Shown piece by piece: positions 33,370-35,510 of a DNA stretch of 35,510 nucleotides. Source of the DNA: Oceanicola sp. S124 (GTDB lineage Bacteria > Pseudomonadota > Alphaproteobacteria > Rhodobacterales > Rhodobacteraceae); contig NZ_AFPM01000101.1 of the NCBI RefSeq assembly GCF_000220565.1, positions 1 through 35,510 of the forward strand, written 5' to 3'. Made by a program: the position numbers and the translations under genes. Every line of letters starts with the position of its first letter. Position 1 is the stretch's first letter. The notes below the pieces were generated by a model. That model saw only the letters and a list, made by a program, of their open reading frames with translations, was not told where the DNA came from and did not search any database.

Positions 33370-34896
33370 ATGACGAGACAGGCATTGGCCCTGCGATCCC
33401 CGGCGGACCGCGACATGATCGGAGCGGGGTCCGACATTGCGGCCGAGCGCCGCGTGGGGCCCGGAATGCGGGGGCTCTGGCTGGGCGTGATGGCGGTGAT
33501 GCTGCTGCTGGCGCAGGCGATCTCGGCCCGCGCACTGCCCGACAGCTTCGCCGACCTGGCGGACAAGATCAGCCCCTCGGTGGTCAATATCACCACGTCG
33601 ACCACGGTCACCGCGCGCGATGGCGGCCCCTCGCCGATCGTGCCCGAAGGCTCTCCGTTCGAGGATTTCTTCCGCGAGTTCCAGGACCGCAACGGCGGGG
33701 GCGGAGAAGCCCGTCCGCGTCGCAGCCAGGCACTTGGCTCGGGATTCGTGATCTCGGAAGACGGCTACATCGTGACCAACAACCACGTCATCGAGAACGC
33801 CGACGAGATCCAGGTGGAATTCTTCAACGGTGATCTTCTGGATGCCGAAGTGGTCGGCACCGATCCGAATACCGATATCGCGCTGCTCAAGGTCGCGGCC
33901 GACAAGCCGCTGCCCTTCGTCTCTTTCGGCGACAGCGACGTTGCCCGCGTGGGCGAATGGGTCGTCGCCATGGGCAACCCGCTGGGTCAGGGCTTCTCGG
34001 TCTCGGCCGGTATCGTCTCGGCGCGCAACCGGGCGCTTTCGGGCACCTATGACGACTACATCCAGACCGACGCGGCGATCAACCGCGGCAACTCGGGCGG
34101 GCCTCTGTTCAACATGAACGGCGAGGTGATCGGCGTGAACACCGCGATCCTGTCGCCCAATGGCGGCTCGATCGGTATCGGCTTCTCGATGGCCTCGAAC
34201 GTGGTCAAGCGCGTGATCGCCCAGCTCGAGGAATACGGCGAGACCCGGCGCGGCTGGCTGGGTGTGCGTATCCAGGACGTGACCCCCGACATGGCCGAGG
34301 CCATGGGCCTGGCCGAAGCCGCCGGTGCGATGGTCACCGACGTGCCCGAAGGTCCGGCAATGGAAGCAGGCATGGAAGCCGGTGACGTGATCACCAACTT
34401 CGACGGTGTCGAGGTCGCGGACACCCGTGGCCTGGTGCGCCAGGTTGGCAATGCCGAAGTCGGCAAGACGGTCCGTGTGACGGTCTGGCGCAATGGTGAA
34501 ACCGAGACGCTGCGCGTCACCCTCGGCCGCCGCGAAACCTCTGAAGCCGCCGTGCCCGCAGCCCAGACGCTGGAAAATCAGGCCGATCCGCAGGTGCTGG
34601 ACCTGATGGGCATGTCCCTGTCGGAGCTGACCCCGGATCTGCGCGAGCAGCTGGAACTGGGCCAGGACATCGACGGCCTCGTGGTCACCGATGTCGACGA
34701 GATGGCAGAAGCCTTCGAGAAGGGCGTGCGCGCCGGTGACCTGATCACCGATGCCGGCCAGCAGAAGGTGGCCTCGATTGCCGATCTCGAAGCGCAGATC
34801 ATCGTTGCGAAGGAAGCCGGTCGCAAGTCGATCCTGCTGCTGATCCGCCGCGAAGGGGATCCCCGCTTCGTGGCCCTGCCGCTGGACGAAAGCTGA
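33370..34896 (+). CDS. degP: DegP/HtrA-family periplasmic serine protease
   Basis: A 508-residue Do-type protease that degrades misfolded envelope proteins. The ATG at 33370 follows AAGAAGGAG by eight bases; a 35-codon upstream extension is rejected. A signal-anchor region lies at about 33-55 (MRGLWLGVMAVMLLLAQA, then ARALPDSF). The trypsin-like domain carries the triad His139 (VTNNHVIEN), Asp169 (NTDIALLKV) and Ser242 (NRGNSGGPLFN). Two PDZ domains follow: RGWLGVRIQDVTPDMAEAMG at about 295, and a second from about 415 with GLVVTDVDEMAEAFEKGVRA. A Gly-rich LA-like loop (RNGGGGEARPRR) lies before the His. It is 280 bp after the hflKC block and ends at a strong terminator. Confidence 0.96.
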   Translation: MTRQALALRSPADRDMIGAGSDIAAERRVGPGMRGLWLGVMAVMLLLAQAISARALPDSFADLADKISPSVVNITTSTTVTARDGGPSPIVPEGSPFEDFFREFQDRNGGGGEARPRRSQALGSGFVISEDGYIVTNNHVIENADEIQVEFFNGDLLDAEVVGTDPNTDIALLKVAADKPLPFVSFGDSDVARVGEWVVAMGNPLGQGFSVSAGIVSARNRALSGTYDDYIQTDAAINRGNSGGPLFNMNGEVIGVNTAILSPNGGSIGIGFSMASNVVKRVIAQLEEYGETRRGWLGVRIQDVTPDMAEAMGLAEAAGAMVTDVPEGPAMEAGMEAGDVITNFDGVEVADTRGLVRQVGNAEVGKTVRVTVWRNGETETLRVTLGRRETSEAAVPAAQTLENQADPQVLDLMGMSLSELTPDLREQLELGQDIDGLVVTDVDEMAEAFEKGVRAGDLITDAGQQKVASIADLEAQIIVAKEAGRKSILLLIRREGDPRFVALPLDES

Positions 34897-34917
34897 CCCC
34901 TGTCAGCGAGACCTGGA

Positions 34918-34943
34918 AAAGGGCGCCCCCGGGCGCCCTTTTT
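34918..34943 (+). terminator. Intrinsic terminator of degP
   Basis: Arms AAAGGGCGCC (34918-34927) and GGCGCCCTTT (34932-34941) with a four-base loop run straight into TTTTT. It lies 22 bases after the degP stop: the clearest rho-independent terminator in the window. Confidence 0.9.
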
Positions 34944-35096
34944 CGTGCCGGGGCCGCCTGGAAGGCCGCGCGGCGAAGCCACGGCCGCAGGTTCCTCGGG
35001 CCGGGGGCGGCGCCGTCGCATCCGGGCCGGATGGCCCTGCCAGGGGACAGAGCCGCCGCCATGGCCTATAAGCGGCGCACAGTTCCCGAGGATCCG

Positions 35097-35510
35097 ATGC
35101 ACGCCCAATTCCCCGACCCCGATCTTGCCAGTGCCCTGCTGCCCCATGCCTTCGACATCCGCGACGGCGCCCATGACGAGGCGCATCTGCTGCGGGTCTG
35201 GCGCAACGTCGCCCGGATCGCGGCGGAAGAGGGGGGCGATACCCGCATCCTGCTGGCCGCCACGCTACTGCATGACTGCATCTGGGTGGACAAGGCCTCG
35301 CCCGAGCGGCGGATGGCCTCGCGCATGGCAGCAGTGAAAGCGCGCGAGGTACTCGCGGGTCTGGGCTGGGGCGAGGGCGATATCGCCCGCGTTGCCCATG
35401 CCATCGAGGCGCACAGCTTCTCGGCGGGGATCACCCCCGAGACGAAAGAGGCGCGAATCCTGCAGGACGCCGACCGGCTGGATGCCATGGGTTTCATCGG
35501 TGTCGCCCGC
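35097..35510 (+). CDS. HD-domain hydrolase, 5' part
   Basis: The first 138 codons of a gene that leaves the right edge. It opens MHAQFPDPDLASALLPHAFD, then shows the HD superfamily metal-binding pattern: His30 in AHDEAHLLRVW, His59-Asp60 in AATLLHDCIW, and Asp126 in LQDADRLDAMG, with HAIEAHSFSAG between. This resembles the YedJ-like branch of HD phosphohydrolases, which act on nucleotides or other phosphate esters; the substrate is unknown. Starting at 35097 gives the expected distance to the first metal ligand. A TATAAG box about 30 bases upstream (35067-35072) may be its -10. It is separated from degP by a strong terminator and thus independently transcribed. Confidence 0.88.
   Translation, partial: MHAQFPDPDLASALLPHAFDIRDGAHDEAHLLRVWRNVARIAAEEGGDTRILLAATLLHDCIWVDKASPERRMASRMAAVKAREVLAGLGWGEGDIARVAHAIEAHSFSAGITPETKEARILQDADRLDAMGFIGVAR

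Overview
The window is GC-rich chromosomal DNA of an alphaproteobacterium, most likely a Rhodobacterales (Rhodobacteraceae/Roseobacteraceae) member. The base composition, the pcm-like/tolC/PopZ-like order, the rpiA-gor-hflK-hflC-DUF2065-degP order and several proteins of the type found in that group point there. This assignment is inference from gene content. No rRNA, tRNA, CRISPR array, phage block or classical defence system was seen.

Layout. 1-389: 5' part of a GSCFA-domain gene leaving the left edge. 592-4253: a PCMT-like methyltransferase, a TolC-type outer-membrane channel and an acidic PopZ-like protein, with a very stable hairpin between the last two. 4244-6111 (minus): cobyric acid synthase CobQ and a small conserved protein, separated by a perfect terminator hairpin. 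6335-6898: elongation factor P behind a good promoter. 7281-11419: YgfZ, a small degenerate GT2-like protein, and a phosphatase/ABC-exporter pair joined by a 4-base overlap. 12045-14791: two PLP aminotransferases facing each other across a stretch with two short tandem-repeat arrays. 15153-16649: a secreted hypothetical protein and a crotonase with a dienoyl-CoA-isomerase-like acid pair. 16967-19354 (minus): a 795-residue, mostly disordered protein, divergent from thiamine pyrophosphokinase. A DMT permease overlaps the thiN 3' end.

21.1-26.65 kb is the plastic part. It holds an orphan secreted protein in less GC-rich DNA, a membrane-protein pseudogene with one stop and two frameshifts, a two-gene PQQ dehydrogenase module (membrane subunit plus periplasmic beta-propeller) and a dead IS5-family element. 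Ordinary core genes resume at 26652: iron-sulfur L-serine dehydratase (minus), rpiA, glutathione reductase, the HflK-HflC membrane-protease regulator pair with a DUF2065 protein, a DegP/HtrA protease with a strong terminator, and the 5' part of an HD-domain hydrolase.

How the genes work together: hflK, hflC, the DUF2065 gene and degP form an envelope protein quality-control block, with glutathione reductase (redox) and rpiA (pentose phosphate, a source of NADPH) upstream. The PQQ pair would feed electrons from a sugar or alcohol into the quinone pool. I found no convincing wholly new system. The best leads are the split PQQ dehydrogenase, the two disordered acidic proteins with conserved ends, the intercistronic hairpin, and the 15-bp repeat that can be read as pentapeptide repeats.
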